NCBI GenBank assembly: GCA_000231825.2
Contig: JH720299.1
Coordinates: 1,745,848-1,809,847, forward strand
Source of the DNA: Tetrahymena elliotti 4EA
Lineage: Eukaryota > Ciliophora > Oligohymenophorea > Hymenostomatida > Tetrahymenidae
Reading direction: 5' to 3'
Length of the DNA stretch: 64,000 nucleotides
In this document: positions 13,711 to 25,500 of the stretch, in pieces
Layout of the letters: every line of letters starts with the position of its first letter
Position numbering within the stretch: position 1 is the stretch's first letter
The notes under the pieces: model-generated
The model's input: only the letters and a program-made list of their open reading frames with translations
Database searches by the model: none
Told to the model about the DNA's origin: nothing
Made by a program: the position numbers and the translations under genes

Positions 13711-15190
13711 TTTTTTGAAATAAAAAATTTTTAAATTCTAATCTATCATCTCATGCCATGCAAATCTTAATATAGATTTATGGTAAAAATATCTATCTAA
13801 AAATATATTTATTCTGATAAAAATTTACTAAAGAATTTATCTCAAATTATTCTTTGCTTAAATATAAATAATTTTATACTGATTTTTTTTTTTAGTTTTA
13901 ATGTTCAAATTAATAAAAAGTACAGAATCTATTGGTGACTAGGGTGCATTTTAATTAGGTTCTGCAATTATTAACTGCATTAATCTTACAAATTTAGATC
14001 TTATGTAAGGTAAAATTTTATTTAACTTTTTTCAAACAAATCAAAATAGTTCTTAGTTTGTTTAAAGGATTATGAAAATTCATTTTTTACTATTTTTTAA
14101 GATTAAATTAATTTTATTTAAAATCTTACTATTAGTAAATATACTATGAATTTATTTTAATAAATAAAATTATTTAATTTAAAAATGGAAGCAAACTTAC
14201 ATCAAAAGGAGCAATCAAATTAGGCTAGGCTTTAGAATAGTCCATTAAATAATTAACTGTCAAACTTGAACTTTAGTAAAAAGAATTGAATTCAAATACA
14301 AAAAATATTCAACTTTTAGCAATTTTTTTCATCATGCTAGTACCCAATAATATTCCAAAATTTTAAAATTAAATTATTTTATTAGAAAAGGTTGATAATG
14401 AAAGAAAAAAATATTAATTTCATTAAAAAAAAACTCAATAATTATTTTCATTTATCTAATTTGATGATCTTACCAATCTTTTTAGTTTTTGCAAATATTA
14501 ATTGATATGCCTTTTTATCTGGAAATTAAGATGATAACTAACTATATTATCATTCAAAAATTTTTAAAACTTATACTTAATTTTTTTATTGTTAAAAAGT
14601 GAGATTCTTTTGGAGCGTAAGAGCTTTGGAAATAGGCTCTTATTTAGCAAAGCGCAAAAATCTGTAAAATTTAATTATTGATATTAGGTAATTTAATTTA
14701 CTTTACAATTATAGAAGCAGTTATAAAATTTTACTTTTATTCTTTGAGATTAAGAATAATATTGGTTTTAGGAAAATAAATAAAATATTTATTTTTCATT
14801 ATTTTGGTAGCTTATCAATCCTAATATTTCTAAAAAATATTCTTCTTTACTTAAGAGTAATATTTAATTTATAAAAAAAATAATTAAAAGCTACAATAAT
14901 ATAGGTTCACAGGGAAGCTACAAATTTAGGTTCTACCTTACAAAAATGCCCTAATTTGAAAATATTACAACTTGACTTAAAGTAAAAAATTTTTAATTTA
15001 GATTTTCAAGTAAAGCTTAAATAGATTAAAACATTTAAGAAATATAAAATAAATCTAATTTTTTATTAAGATTGAGTGAGGTATTATTTAAATTAGGATG
15101 ATAACCTTTACTTTTTTATTACCATAAAACCTCATTTTAGGTCTGAGAACGAGTTAGTGAGGGTTAGCCTTATTTTTTTAAATTTGTGAC
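13711..15190 (+). pseudogene. LRR exon array, probably decaying gene
   Basis: Four segments read as single leucine-rich repeats ending in the L.L.L pattern, each followed by a GT donor in phase 2: about 13711-13782 (SCHANLNIDLW), 13921-14004 (IGDQGAFQLGSAIINCINLT), 14192-14275 (GAIKLGQALEQSIKQLTVKL) and 14913-14981 (LGSTLQKCPNLKILQLDLK). The last three begin after an AG and have lengths divisible by three, exactly as in the intact gene at 22571-26125. A fifth segment near 15140-15190 (SENELVRVSLIFLNL, then TGA) is clearly damaged. No start codon or terminal exon could be assigned. It is either a degenerate paralogue or a gene whose outer exons I could not find. The LRR identity is firm, the gene boundaries are not. 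Confidence 0.55.
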
Positions 15191-15239
15191 AACCTGTATA
15201 ACTGTATGTAGCCGAAAAGGCAGTACCTTAGGGTACTAC

Positions 15240-15263
15240 ATATATATATATATATATATATAT
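15240..15263. repeat. AT dinucleotide microsatellite
   Basis: About 12 alternating AT units directly after a short perfect hairpin (AGTACC, four-base loop, GGTACT, 15222-15237), downstream of the LRR gene that stops at 15324. Confidence 0.9.
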
Positions 15264-15323
15264 CTCTATTTTATTTGGGATACAAAAGTACAAAACAAAA
15301 AATATTTATTACAATTGTTTTTA

Positions 15324-17168
15324 TCAAACTAAAACAACAAGCCTTAAATTTTTGCGAATAGAATAGTTCAATAATTTTGCTTGTTTTTTGTTATTAATTT
15401 TAATAGTTAATGTTTTGAGATACAATAGTTTAGATATCTACTTACCAAATTCTTTTACATGATTACTATTTAAAAGTTGGTTCATAAAGATGAGTTGGAG
15501 TGAATAAAGAGAATGAACTTATTTGACTCCTTCGCCTATCTCAAAGAGTCCATATTACCCAGTTCCATTATTATTGGAAATTTCTATTGATAAATTAATC
15601 AAGTTTTTGAAGGTAGAAATGCCTGAGCTAATGCATTTTATACCCTGCCTACCTATATAACTTTCTTATTGAATAATTAATTAGAGGGTTTATAAATTGA
15701 CTAATTTAGTAAATAAAAGACCTAGTTATTGAGCACCTTCAAATCCAATTTCATTTTAATCTCCAAGAACTAGATTTAAAGATACTAGATTAACTAAATG
15801 GGATAATCCAAGACGTAAGCCTCTTGGTACATTTTAACCTAATTTATCATTTTTTATTGCAAATTCAAATTAGATTAACTGAGATAGTTTCTGAATTCCT
15901 TAACAAAAATTAGAATAGGAGTATCTACTTAGATTATTTCCCTAGCCGATTTTCAAATGTAATTTTTGAAGTTTTTATAGATTTTAGATGCTTTTAGTCA
16001 ACTGATTCAAACCTACATTTGTGATGTTGTTGTAATCTCCTAAGTTTATAGATAATTCTTTCAAGTTTATCAACTCAGCAATAGATTGAAATAAAATTTG
16101 TGCATTTTCACAGTAATTTTTATAAAGAGAATTTAAAGAAAAAAGCATATTATAGATTTATGTTTTTTATTCAGAGTCATTTTATTAAATTTACTTACAA
16201 ATATTGTTAAATATATTTAGATTTAAGCATGTTAAAGTTTTTAATGATTTTACACCTAAACTCAATATTTAAAGACCTTCAAGCCCTATTTCCTATAAAT
16301 ATCCAATTGTCAGAGATAGTTTTTATAGTAATTTCAAATGAAAAAAAGTTTTTCCTAAAACTTTTGCTCCAACTGTTTCTGATTAATTTTCATAAAAAAT
16401 AGCTATTTCCAAATGAATAAGATTTTTAAGATTTTAAATTGATTATTCTAAATGAAAAACTCCTTCTGGACTTATATTATTATCTTTATCAACAGTTATT
16501 TTCAGATAATTTAATTTTATCATTTAAGAAATAGATTATGAAATAGACATTGCCCCTTGTAGTTCTATGTGATTTCCAGGCCCAAACGTAAGTCTTAATT
16601 TTTGTAAATTCTTTAAGTTTTTTAAACCTTCAGCAATCCCAACAGCTCCTTCAGACTGGATATTGTTTGATGAGCAAATTACAAGACAAAATTCATTTAG
16701 ACAACTCAAATTTTTAAGACCGTCTCCAAGCGCCTAAGCACCTTTTTAACCTATCTGACCTGTCCAACCAATTTTTATGCTAAGTCTTGTCAAAAATGAA
16801 TAGGATTTAAGAATATCCCTAACTTACTCAGCCCCTTGATAACCTAAGTAGTCATTAAATTCAAAAAAAGCACAATTAATCTAATTCAGTTAAATTAATC
16901 CTTATTTTAAAATACCAATACTTTCTTCTCTAAAACTTTAATAATTTAGACAAAGGGTAAGGCATTTTACATTCTAAAAGAAGGTTATTTCTTAAGAAAG
17001 AGCTATTACATCTTCTTTCTTAATCTAAATCAACCAAGGAAATTCCAGGCTTAAAGTATCATAGTACTAAGCGCTATTACTGTTAAAATATCTCCCATTA
17101 AAAACCTAGGCTAATACTTTCAATAGTTAACTACAAGGAATAGTGTTATTTTTTGGTGAAGAAATCAT
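15324..17168 (-). CDS. leucine-rich repeat protein (614 aa), intronless
   Basis: A single frame of 615 codons from ATG 17168 to TGA 15324, with many TAA/TAG codons as Gln. The product begins MISSPKNNTIPCSQLLKVLA and is an array of ribonuclease-inhibitor-type LRRs of about 28-30 residues, for example SEGAVGIAEGLKNLKNLQKL and NEIGFEGAQQLGLLFTKLVN. There is no signal peptide or membrane segment, so a cytosolic protein-binding role is likely, but the partner is unknown. It lies among four other LRR loci and differs from the multi-exon one in lacking introns. The frame is uninterrupted from end to end; the ATG is preceded by A/T as is typical here. The repeat assignment is sure, the biological role is not. 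Confidence 0.88.
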
Positions 17169-18597
17169 ATTTAAGTATTTCTTAAATATTAGTTTAATTT
17201 GAAAAAAAAATTAATTAATTATTATTTAATATTCCAAATTATCTTTCAAACAAAAAGAATTCAACTATTTTTATTGTAATAGACGTCTAAAGGCTCATAT
17301 TAATTAATTCCTTCATTTTTTAATAAAAAACTGTCTACATTAATTTCAAACAATTATCTTTATTTATGAAATAAATAGAGAGAGACACTAATGTAAATCC
17401 TTCAGATATTAAAGGTGAAATATTTAGAGGCTGATTTTCAAATTTATTCACTTGTTGGTAAGTTTATTTTTTAAGATGAATTATGATGATACAATAAGCT
17501 TTTCAAGTGTCAGATATTTTTGCAAGGTGAAAATTTTTTAGACCATTTTCCCAATAAAGAAGTGATGAAACTAAAATCATTATCAAATAAATTTTGTATG
17601 AAAAAAAATAAATAAATAGTGTATTAAATTTAAGATATTCAAGAAATTGAATGAAAAAAAAGTTGATTTTAATTGGATTATTTTAAATATACAATCTACT
17701 TGCAAATGGAATGAAAAATTTCTGAAATTTATCTAAAGTAAATAAGCTTTTTGCTAGTTACCCATATTCTTTTTGTTAAATTTAGAGCTATTTCAGATAC
17801 TTGCAAATTCTTAGACTAGAATTGTTAAATTATGATGTGAACTTAGATAATCAAAATTTGCACTTTAACAATCTTTTTTAAGGATTTAAAAGTTTTATTG
17901 ATGAATTTCAAATCTATTTAAATAATTTTAGTTTTAAAAATAGGAATAAGAATTTTTTAATAGAATTTATCAGATTAGAAAAGTAAAAAAATAGGAATAA
18001 GAATTTTTATTAAAAATAAAAATGAGGATAGTAAAAATAGTCACTAAAAAATCAAAATATTTGAGTAATAAATTAAGATATTCTTACTTTTAGTTTCAAA
18101 TGATTATAAAATAAGAAAATTCAAAAGTAGAAGATTTTAAGTCTCTTTTGACACAACAAAATAATCAAGTTTAAAAATTATATGTTTATTTGAGCAAAGT
18201 AGAATTTCTTCAATAAAATGGAATATGCTTATTGTCTTAGCATTTTTCTAAATTTAAAAGTTTAAAATATTTAACTATCAATCTACAAGAACAATAAATA
18301 TGCTAAGCTGCAATCGAGTCTCTATTTAAAATTAAAAATTAAGTTTTACTTTTAATAAAATAAACACCTCAATTTCCATGTTCCGACAACTATTTATTTA
18401 TCTAGGCAATTTTTAAAAACTCAGATAAGTTTCTTTTGAAATAGACTGTGATTGTTTAAGCTAAGAAGATTGCTTAGAAATATCGAATTGCTACAGTAAA
18501 AATAATTTAAATACAAATTTAAATTTTAAGTAAGATTAGAAAACAAAGAAAGTGTAATTGGTGAATGAATATACATTTATTTGGAGAAAGAACAAAA
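17169..18597 (+). other. intergenic region with LRR-like remnants
   Basis: No continuous gene. Two plus-strand segments look like damaged LRR exons: about 17391-17460, starting at an ATG and followed by GTAAGT, and about 17808-18060 (YLQILRLELLNYDVN...). The second contains a repeated unit, AATAGGAATAAGAATTTTT, at 17936-17957 and again at about 17985-18008. They may be upstream pieces of the broken LRR gene that follows. Confidence 0.4.
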
Positions 18598-19612
18598 ATG
18601 TCTGATTTAAAAAAATAGTTAATAGGCATAGCTTGACAATAAGAATATTAAAACTTAAATTTACTTAAGAGGCTCAATTTAGCTTACTTATTTCACCTTT
18701 TTATTCAATAGAAAACTTAACACAATTGAATATAACTTTTGGTGATATGTAAATAAATGAAGTTGGGAGCAAATAGCTTTCTGAACATATTGAAAAGGTT
18801 AAATAATTGCAAAATATCTTATGAACTTAAGTATCTGTAAATTGATTTAACTAACTGTTCACTGTTCACTAGCTTTTTTAAGAATCATACTTGCGTTGAA
18901 GATGTTAATTTTAAATTCTCATAAAGTAATTTGGGGTCTGAAGAATTTTTGGCTTTGACTTCATAGTTAAAATAATCTTAATCTTTAAGAAAACTTTTAA
19001 TCTAATTAGACAACATATAATTAGATTTAAAGGCAAATGATACTCTCTTATAATAACTATCTTTATTCAGGAATGTCAAAAGTCTAAATTATAGAATTAT
19101 GCTTGATAAAACTTTTGATTTTTCTATTTCTTTTATTGACTAGATAGTAAAAAATAAATTTATAGAGGAACTTGATATAACTTTTTGTAAATTAGAAGAA
19201 AATACTAATTATTAATAATGGGCTAAAAAATTTTAAGGCATGTAGAATTTAAAAAAACTAACTAGACTACTTTTTCTCTACTAGTGATACAAAAGAAATT
19301 GATTTTTTTAAAGATTTAAACACCATCAAAAAAACTAATTTAAAGTAACTTGCAATCTGTTTAAAAAATAGAAATGGATTTCGAAGTGATGATGAGTAAT
19401 ATATCAATTTAGGTAAATATTAAAGATTGATTCATAACTTAGTTATAGAAGTAAGAGAAAATGATGAATTTTAGTAATGTGTATTGCTTATGAATGAAAT
19501 TCAAGACTCTTATATATTTTTATTTGAGTTTCAATTTTCAAACTGGGAGAAGAGGTATTAATTATTTAGACAGATCAGATAATTTAAAAAAAAATGTAAA
19601 AGAAATATATGA
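18598..19612 (+). pseudogene. frame-broken leucine-rich repeat gene
   Basis: The plus strand encodes LRR-like protein over about 1 kb, but in three successive frames. After ATG 18598 (MSDLKK) the reading moves at a run of seven As to a frame reading HSLTIRILKLKFTQEAQ and INEVGSKQLSEHIEKVKQLQ. It switches near 18805 to one reading LKYLQIDLTNCSLFTSFFKN, and near 19255, again at an A-run, to the frame ending FKKKCKRNI and TGA 19612. Each segment is long, open and protein-like. No convincing introns bridge the switches. Either this is a young pseudogene or homopolymer errors remain in the assembly. It is closest in style to the neighbouring LRR genes. Confidence 0.55.
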
Positions 19613-19823
19613 AAAGATTAGTAAAATTAACTTTTAGTTGTAATTTCATAAAATATTTACCTTTAAATGAGTCCTTGAGCTTCCTATTTTCTACAAATTT
19701 ATTGATCCAATCATTTATTGGCATTTTTATTTCTAATATTTTGAAAAATAGAGAAATGTTTAAATTACAAAAATAGGCACAAATTATGTGATGTGATAAG
19801 AGTTTTGTTAGAATTTTTTCCAT
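19575..19823 (-). CDS. hypothetical short protein (82 aa)
   Basis: This frame starts at ATG 19823 and ends at TGA 19575, overlapping the tail of the plus-strand LRR pseudogene by 38 bases. The first 55 residues (MEKILTKLLSHHIICAYFCN..., with INDWINKFVENRKLKD) look like protein. They end at AAAG followed by GTAAAT, a possible splice donor, after which the sequence degenerates into a T-rich stretch. It could be the first exon of a lost gene or chance. No family is recognised. Confidence 0.25.
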
Positions 19824-20160
19824 ATTTAACTTCGTTATTTATCTCAAAATCAATAAAGCAACTATTTTATTATTTGAAGTATAGATTTTTTTAATTTATA
19901 GAAGTGCACCCTTAAGAAAATTGTAGTTGAAGCACCATTTTTTGGAAAAATATTTCTCTGTAAATAATTTAAAAAAATTGATTTTTAATTTTTTATTTTA
20001 AATATTTAATTTATGTTAATTTAAAAAATTTGTATGTAAGTTTTCAAAAGGAGGATTTAGAAATTTCTCCATCACAAAAGATTGTATTACAAATATCTAT
20101 TATTTTTTTTTAATTAAAAATTTTACATTATTCATAATAATCAATTTTTGTATTTATTCT
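19824..20160. other. intergenic, nothing recognised
   Basis: A/T-rich sequence with no open frame of note, between two weak minus-strand frames. Confidence 0.5.
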
Positions 20161-20577
20161 TCAAATGATTTTCTAATTGATTGTGTGTGATTAATAACTC
20201 TAAAGTATTGAATTAAAATAAATTTTAAAAATCATAAAAATAGCATTTTAAAGTAATTATTTAATGGGATTTTTTTTGTTTGTATGTTTGAGTATTCTAT
20301 CGAATTCTTGATTCGATTCTTTATCTACATTTTTAAATATTTTAGTGAATATCTTCTAATTGTGATTAGATTTAGCCTTTTATAATAATAGTTTTTATTC
20401 TTCTTTAATTTCTTCTTCAATTTATTAATCAAATTAATTTTATTTGATTCGAATTTTAATTTTCTTCTAAAAATAAATTAGTTTATTGAATTCTCTGTGG
20501 ACAGCTACCATCTTATTAAAATATCTTCCTTGTATTTTAGAAACCTTCTCTTTTGAGATACTTTAGAAACTATCTGC
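20161..20577 (-). CDS. hypothetical protein, probable 3' exon
   Basis: A minus-strand segment that looks coding, with TAA/TAG as Gln, ending at TGA 20161. It follows an acceptor-like TTTAATGCAG at about 20578 and reads SISKEKVSKIQGRYFNKMVA, then a charged, Gln- and Glu-rich helical stretch (EEEIKEEQKLLLQKAKSNHN). An internal ATG at 20511 would give 116 residues. No upstream exon could be fixed, so it may be the last exon of a gene whose 5' part is lost, or a fragment. The family is not recognised. Confidence 0.4.
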
Positions 20578-21064
20578 ATTAAATAAAAAAATTAACAGAT
20601 ACTTGAATAATTTTGGAAAAAATAAATACCCCACAAAAAATATTGTATCAACTCAACAAGTAATTCATTTTATGAAATGAATTTTATTTCTGTACATTTT
20701 CTAAAAATAAAGCTTTCATGAGAAATTTACTTTTTGAATAGAATAAATTAATTAAATAAAGTTAATATGTTAATTAAATTAATTTGAATTACTGATAAAA
20801 AAAGATTAAAAATAATAATTTGAATTTAAAAAACAGATAACAAATATCAAAATTTTAAGTTTAAATGTTTTTTATCCTTACCTACTTCCCTTGCTTTTAT
20901 TTATTACTTTATTCACCTTTAAATTAAATTTAAAAATAAACAAAATAATAATATCACATTTGTGAAAATAAAACTTATGATAAGTTAGAACTTGACTAAA
21001 TTAATTTGAATGTATTTGATTAAATGATTTTGGTTTTTGGCTTTAATTAAATTTCTAAAAAATT
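20578..21064. other. intergenic, no gene seen
   Basis: A/T-rich. A T6 run on the minus strand at about 21056-21061 would serve as RNA polymerase III terminator for the adjacent tRNA-like gene. Confidence 0.5.
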
Positions 21065-21147
21065 TGCCGACACTAGGATTTGAACCTAGAATGGAAGATT
21101 TAAAAGCGTCCGTGATGCCATCATAATTACTGTTTCACTATGCCGGC
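21065..21147 (-). tRNA. tRNA-like gene, candidate Gln (anticodon TTA)
   Basis: The ends form a perfect seven-pair acceptor (GCCGGCA with TGTCGGC) and a perfect T-arm (CTAGG TTCAAAT CCTAG), which also supplies a B-box. The loop TTTTAAA puts TTA in the anticodon position; in this code such a tRNA would read UAA as glutamine. Two features are abnormal. The anticodon stem has two mismatches. The stretch between acceptor and anticodon stem is about 11 bases too long, although GTGA...TCAC can still pair as a D-stem. A T6 terminator follows. It is either an unusual functional tRNA or a tRNA pseudogene. Other anticodon readings are poorer but not excluded. Confidence 0.55.
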
Positions 21148-21843
21148 TTTTAAATAAAAAGTCAATCAAATTTCCTGATAAATTATTTAGTAAAATTATT
21201 TTTAAAAATTCAAATTCTTTTAGTATTTGTTTTAAAAAAAATAAATTGTTTAGAATCAATATAAATATTTATAAGAAAGAGTACAAATATTTTTTATTTT
21301 TTTCAATATTTCTCATACTAAATAAAAATTTTTAAGAAAAATACTTTAGAAAACATCAAAATAAATAGTTAAATTAATTTTTGTTTCATGTTTTTGAAAA
21401 ATTTTTGTTTCATCATACTTAAATTGTATACCTTTCTTTTGAAAAATTTACAAATCTTTTCATAAGATGAAAAGCAAAAGTAAATAATTTTAATAAAAAT
21501 AAAGAAAGTAAGAACTAAAATCAAAAATTTCTTCAAAGTTTTAGCTTAAACTTAATGATTGTTTTAAAAATAAATTTATTTTATAAGAGTAAATTAATCA
21601 ATCTAATTAAATTATTTTGAAAATTTGGAAAAATTAATTATATGAAACAATGTTTAAGATTTAAAATCAATAATTTTTAATATTAAATATAAATTTTGAA
21701 AAAATTTAAATAAATACTCTTAAACAATAATATTTTTTTTTAATTTTAAATTAAAATAAAATAATTTATTTTACTTTTATTTCTCAATAATAAACTTGAA
21801 ATCTTATCAAATATATTTCATAAAATATTGTTAAATATTGGTA
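21148..21843. other. intergenic between two tRNA genes, no gene seen
   Basis: Very A/T-rich with long A and T runs; no open frame or structured element stands out. Confidence 0.55.
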
Positions 21844-21917
21844 GCTCGATTAGCTCAGCTGGTTAGAGCATGCGGCTGTTAACCGCAAGGTCGTAGGTTC
21901 GATCCCTACATCGAGCG
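21844..21917 (+). tRNA. tRNA-Asn (GTT)
   Basis: A complete 74-nt cloverleaf: acceptor GCTCGAT with ATCGAGC, D-arm with TTAGCTCAGCTGG, anticodon arm TGCGG CTGTTAA CCGCA giving anticodon GTT, T-arm with GGTTCGATCC, and discriminator G. Intronless. A T5 run follows immediately as terminator. Confidence 0.96.
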
Positions 21918-21918
21918 C

Positions 21919-21923
21919 TTTTT
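21919..21923 (+). terminator. Pol III terminator of tRNA-Asn
   Basis: A run of five Ts, one base after the tRNA 3' end. Confidence 0.7.
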
Positions 21924-22570
21924 AATGAATTTAACATAAACAGATTAATTATTTTGAAGCAATATTTTTAAAGAGAAAAAGAATGAAAAAGTTTAAAAAT
22001 AAACAAATTTTTATAGTTTGATCAACAATCTCTTCGTCCCTTTTAATGAAGTAAATATGTGAAAGTAAATTAAGTTTAAAATAATTTATTAAATTGAAAT
22101 GAAAATGTAAAGACAAATATCCCTAAAAAAAATCAAATAAAATTTGATTTGAATTTAATAGGCGCGATATGTTAGAATTTATTGCTAATTTTTGTTTGAG
22201 GAACAAATTAAAAGCTTGGTATTGATTTTATTTAAGGTAAAGTTTATGATTAATTCATTAAAAATACCAAAAAAGAAAAGCAAATAATACAAAATAATGG
22301 CATCATAAAATTCTAAATACTATTCAGATCTAAACAAAGTACGTCTTAAATTGTTGGTCTCACTATTTTAATATATTTTTTGAAATTTAAAGTTTCTTAG
22401 GAATTATTTTACATATGGTGAAAAAAATATCAAAAAGTAAATAATTATTAGGATTTTCAAAAAAGAAAATGCTTTTAAAAAAATTTCATTAGTGAAATTG
22501 TCTTTAAACTTGTTTAATTTAATAAACAAACCTACTTTCTGAAAATAGATAAAAAAATGCAAAATTTAAA
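21924..22570. other. 5' flank of the 15-exon LRR gene
   Basis: A/T-rich sequence with no open frame of note. It must contain the promoter of the gene starting at 22571, but no motif can be singled out. Confidence 0.45.
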
Positions 22571-25500
22571 ATGATCTATTTTCATTTTTTAAATTAAGAT
22601 TTAAAAAACAGATCAGAAACAAAAAGTGTATTTAAGCTTGGAGATCCTAAGATAAAATAAAAATGCTTGAGTATTTAAAAGTTGAATCTCAACTTAAAGT
22701 AAGAGATTATTTAGAAAAATTCTCATTAAAAATAATAGAAATAAATATTATTTCAAACAAAATTTAGAATTATACTTTAAAAGATTTTACTTTCTAAATT
22801 TCTTGATTTCTTTCTTTCTTTATGAAAAACTTCTTATTGATATGAAAAAAGGATAAGCGAAATATCTAATTTGCATTCTTTTAGCTTGAGTTTACCACAT
22901 TTCAAGAATCTAGAGGTTTTAAATCTTAATTTGAGGTAAATTTGATCATAAAAATATTATTAAAAATTATTTTTTCTCAAAAAAAAAGTGGAAACAGTTT
23001 AGATGATAAAGATATTATGCTTTTATTACCTTCAATAGCAAAATGTGAAAAACTCAAAACTTTAACTCTAGACCTCTAGTAAAAAAAAAATTTCACTTAA
23101 TTTGAATCAATCAGATAATTATGGTCCCTGAAAAATTTTAATTGAAAAATTGAATGTTTTTATTTTAAGGGATATTTAATTTTTTATACTATTTTATCTT
23201 TATTATATGAAAAGATTTAACAGAATCCATGGTCAAAGTTTGTCTATTATTGGGTCTGAATTATCAAAGTGCTCCAATCTTTCATATTTGTATCTAGATC
23301 TGAGGTATTTAATTATTTTTCTTTTTATTAATTGGTGTTAGGATTTTATTAATTTTATTTCTAATAATTTGTAATTCATTGAATAAGTTTACCATTTTTG
23401 CAAAAATTTAAATTTTAAAAAGAATTAATTATCTTGATGATTGCTCTTTTTTTAGTCTTGGATCATAGCTAGCATAATGTACTTCTCTCACAACTTTGAT
23501 AGTTGATTTAAGGTATTTTGTATTTCTAAAGATGCTTGATTCTTAATGTTTCAGAAGAAAATTAAAAACTTGTTATTTATTACTCTGAAGAACTCAAATT
23601 TAATTTTGATTTTGTTTTACTATTTTAGAAATCTTTGCAACAGAAAGGCTGCAACAATAGCTTCTGCTTTATCTAATTCTAATAAAATTAAAACTTTGAC
23701 ATTGAAACTCAAGTAAAATTAATACTTTAATAAGAAATATGTTTTTTTTAAATGAGAATTTATTTTGGAGATAAAACATGTTTAATGTATTTACAGTTAA
23801 AACAAAATAGGGGATGAGGGTGCTGCTTACATATTGTCTCAAATAAATAAATGTTCACATCTTTAAAACCTAACTCTTGATCTTTAGTAAATATTTTTGT
23901 TTATTTAGAAAGGATTTTTTAGTTCATTTTTGCTTGTATTTAATTTTTCAAAATTAATGATTTTTACTTATTCATATTATTTAATTAAAATTTAAGGTAA
24001 ACAGAAATTGGAGAATAATTTTCCTCTTAAATTAGTTCTCATTGGACAGTTTAGGAGAGCCTTGAATTTTTGGAACTCGATTTCAGGTAATATTAATAAT
24101 TAAAAAAAATTTAGTTCGTTTTTTTTTTTGATTATCTTCTTTTTAAGTAAACTTTTACTTTGATTAGTGAGATGCCAAAGCTAACTTTAGATGATCGAGT
24201 TCTATTTTCATAAATAAACCCCATTCTTTTTTTAATCTTTCAAGGAAGTATTATTTTGATCAGAAACATTTTAAAAATATTTCATATGATCTTTATTTGA
24301 AATTAATCTAATAAATTATTAGAAAAATGAAAGAAATAAACTTTAATCTTAAAATTTTTGATAAGATTTTATGATAAATTGTTGACTCATCTCAATAAAT
24401 TAATATTTACCATTTTATTTTTATTAATATTTATTTAGCCACAATAGATTTAAAACTGGTGATTCCCTTTCTAACTTAAATTCTACTCTATCAAAATGCA
24501 TAAATGTCAAAACTTTGAAACTTGGCTTAAAGTAAGCAACATACTTTACTTTTACTGTTAATGAGAAAAATAAAAATAAATTTAATCCGATAGCTTCTAT
24601 GATTTTATTCATATCTATTTTGAAAAATATATTATTAATATTGTAAATAAAATTTAGTTTATGTTCAGCCAATAATATATTTATTTGATCATATTATTTA
24701 AAAATAAAATTTAATTTTTTATTTCAAAAAACACTTTTTTCATATTTAATTTTCCTTTTTTAATTAGGTCCTTAAATTTAGAGAGTGCAGAACCCTTAAT
24801 AGGTTTAGGGCATGCTTTAGCTAAATGTGTTAACCTTATGTCTTTATCGATTGATTTTTAGTAAAAACAAAAGAGATTTGCTTAGAAAATATTTTATTTT
24901 CTTATGTTTATAACAGGGAATCTACTATTAAAAGAGGTAGTAAATTTTCTAAGTTTATTGAAACTTTAACTTAATGTGCCAATCTTTCTACACTAAAAAT
25001 CTCTCTTTCGTAAACTATTAATTAATAATTGCTATTAAATCAAAATATTTTATTAAAGTTTTGAATAGTTTATCTAAATTTTTAAAAATTATTAGGAGCT
25101 GTGGTATTTAGAAGAAGGAAATAAGCGAAATTACTAAGATTCTTTCTAAATTCAGTAATTTAACAAATTTGACATTAGGTTTATGGTAAATTAACTGCTA
25201 CTTATTAATCTAATACTAAATTTAAATTTTTACTTCAGAAATTTCTTTGATTTTAACGAAAAAAGTTTTTGGACATTTTATTTTAACGAAAAAAGTTTTT
25301 GGACATTTTATTTCAGACTAATATAAAAAATGTTTTTTGAGAACAAAAGATTTAATTAAAAAATAAAAATAATTTTAACATTCTTCATCGGAAAAAAAAA
25401 AATTGATAAAAATTAATTTGTTTGTTTTAAACTAAATTTTACACTATTCATCNNNNNNNNNNNNNNNNNNNNNNNNNNNNNNNNNNNNNNNNNNNNNNNN

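Noticed and set aside
24168..24300. Possible extra LRR exon after TTTGATTAG (EMPKLTLDD)
   Set aside because: No proper donor follows and the repeat consensus is lost; skipping it keeps all phases consistent.
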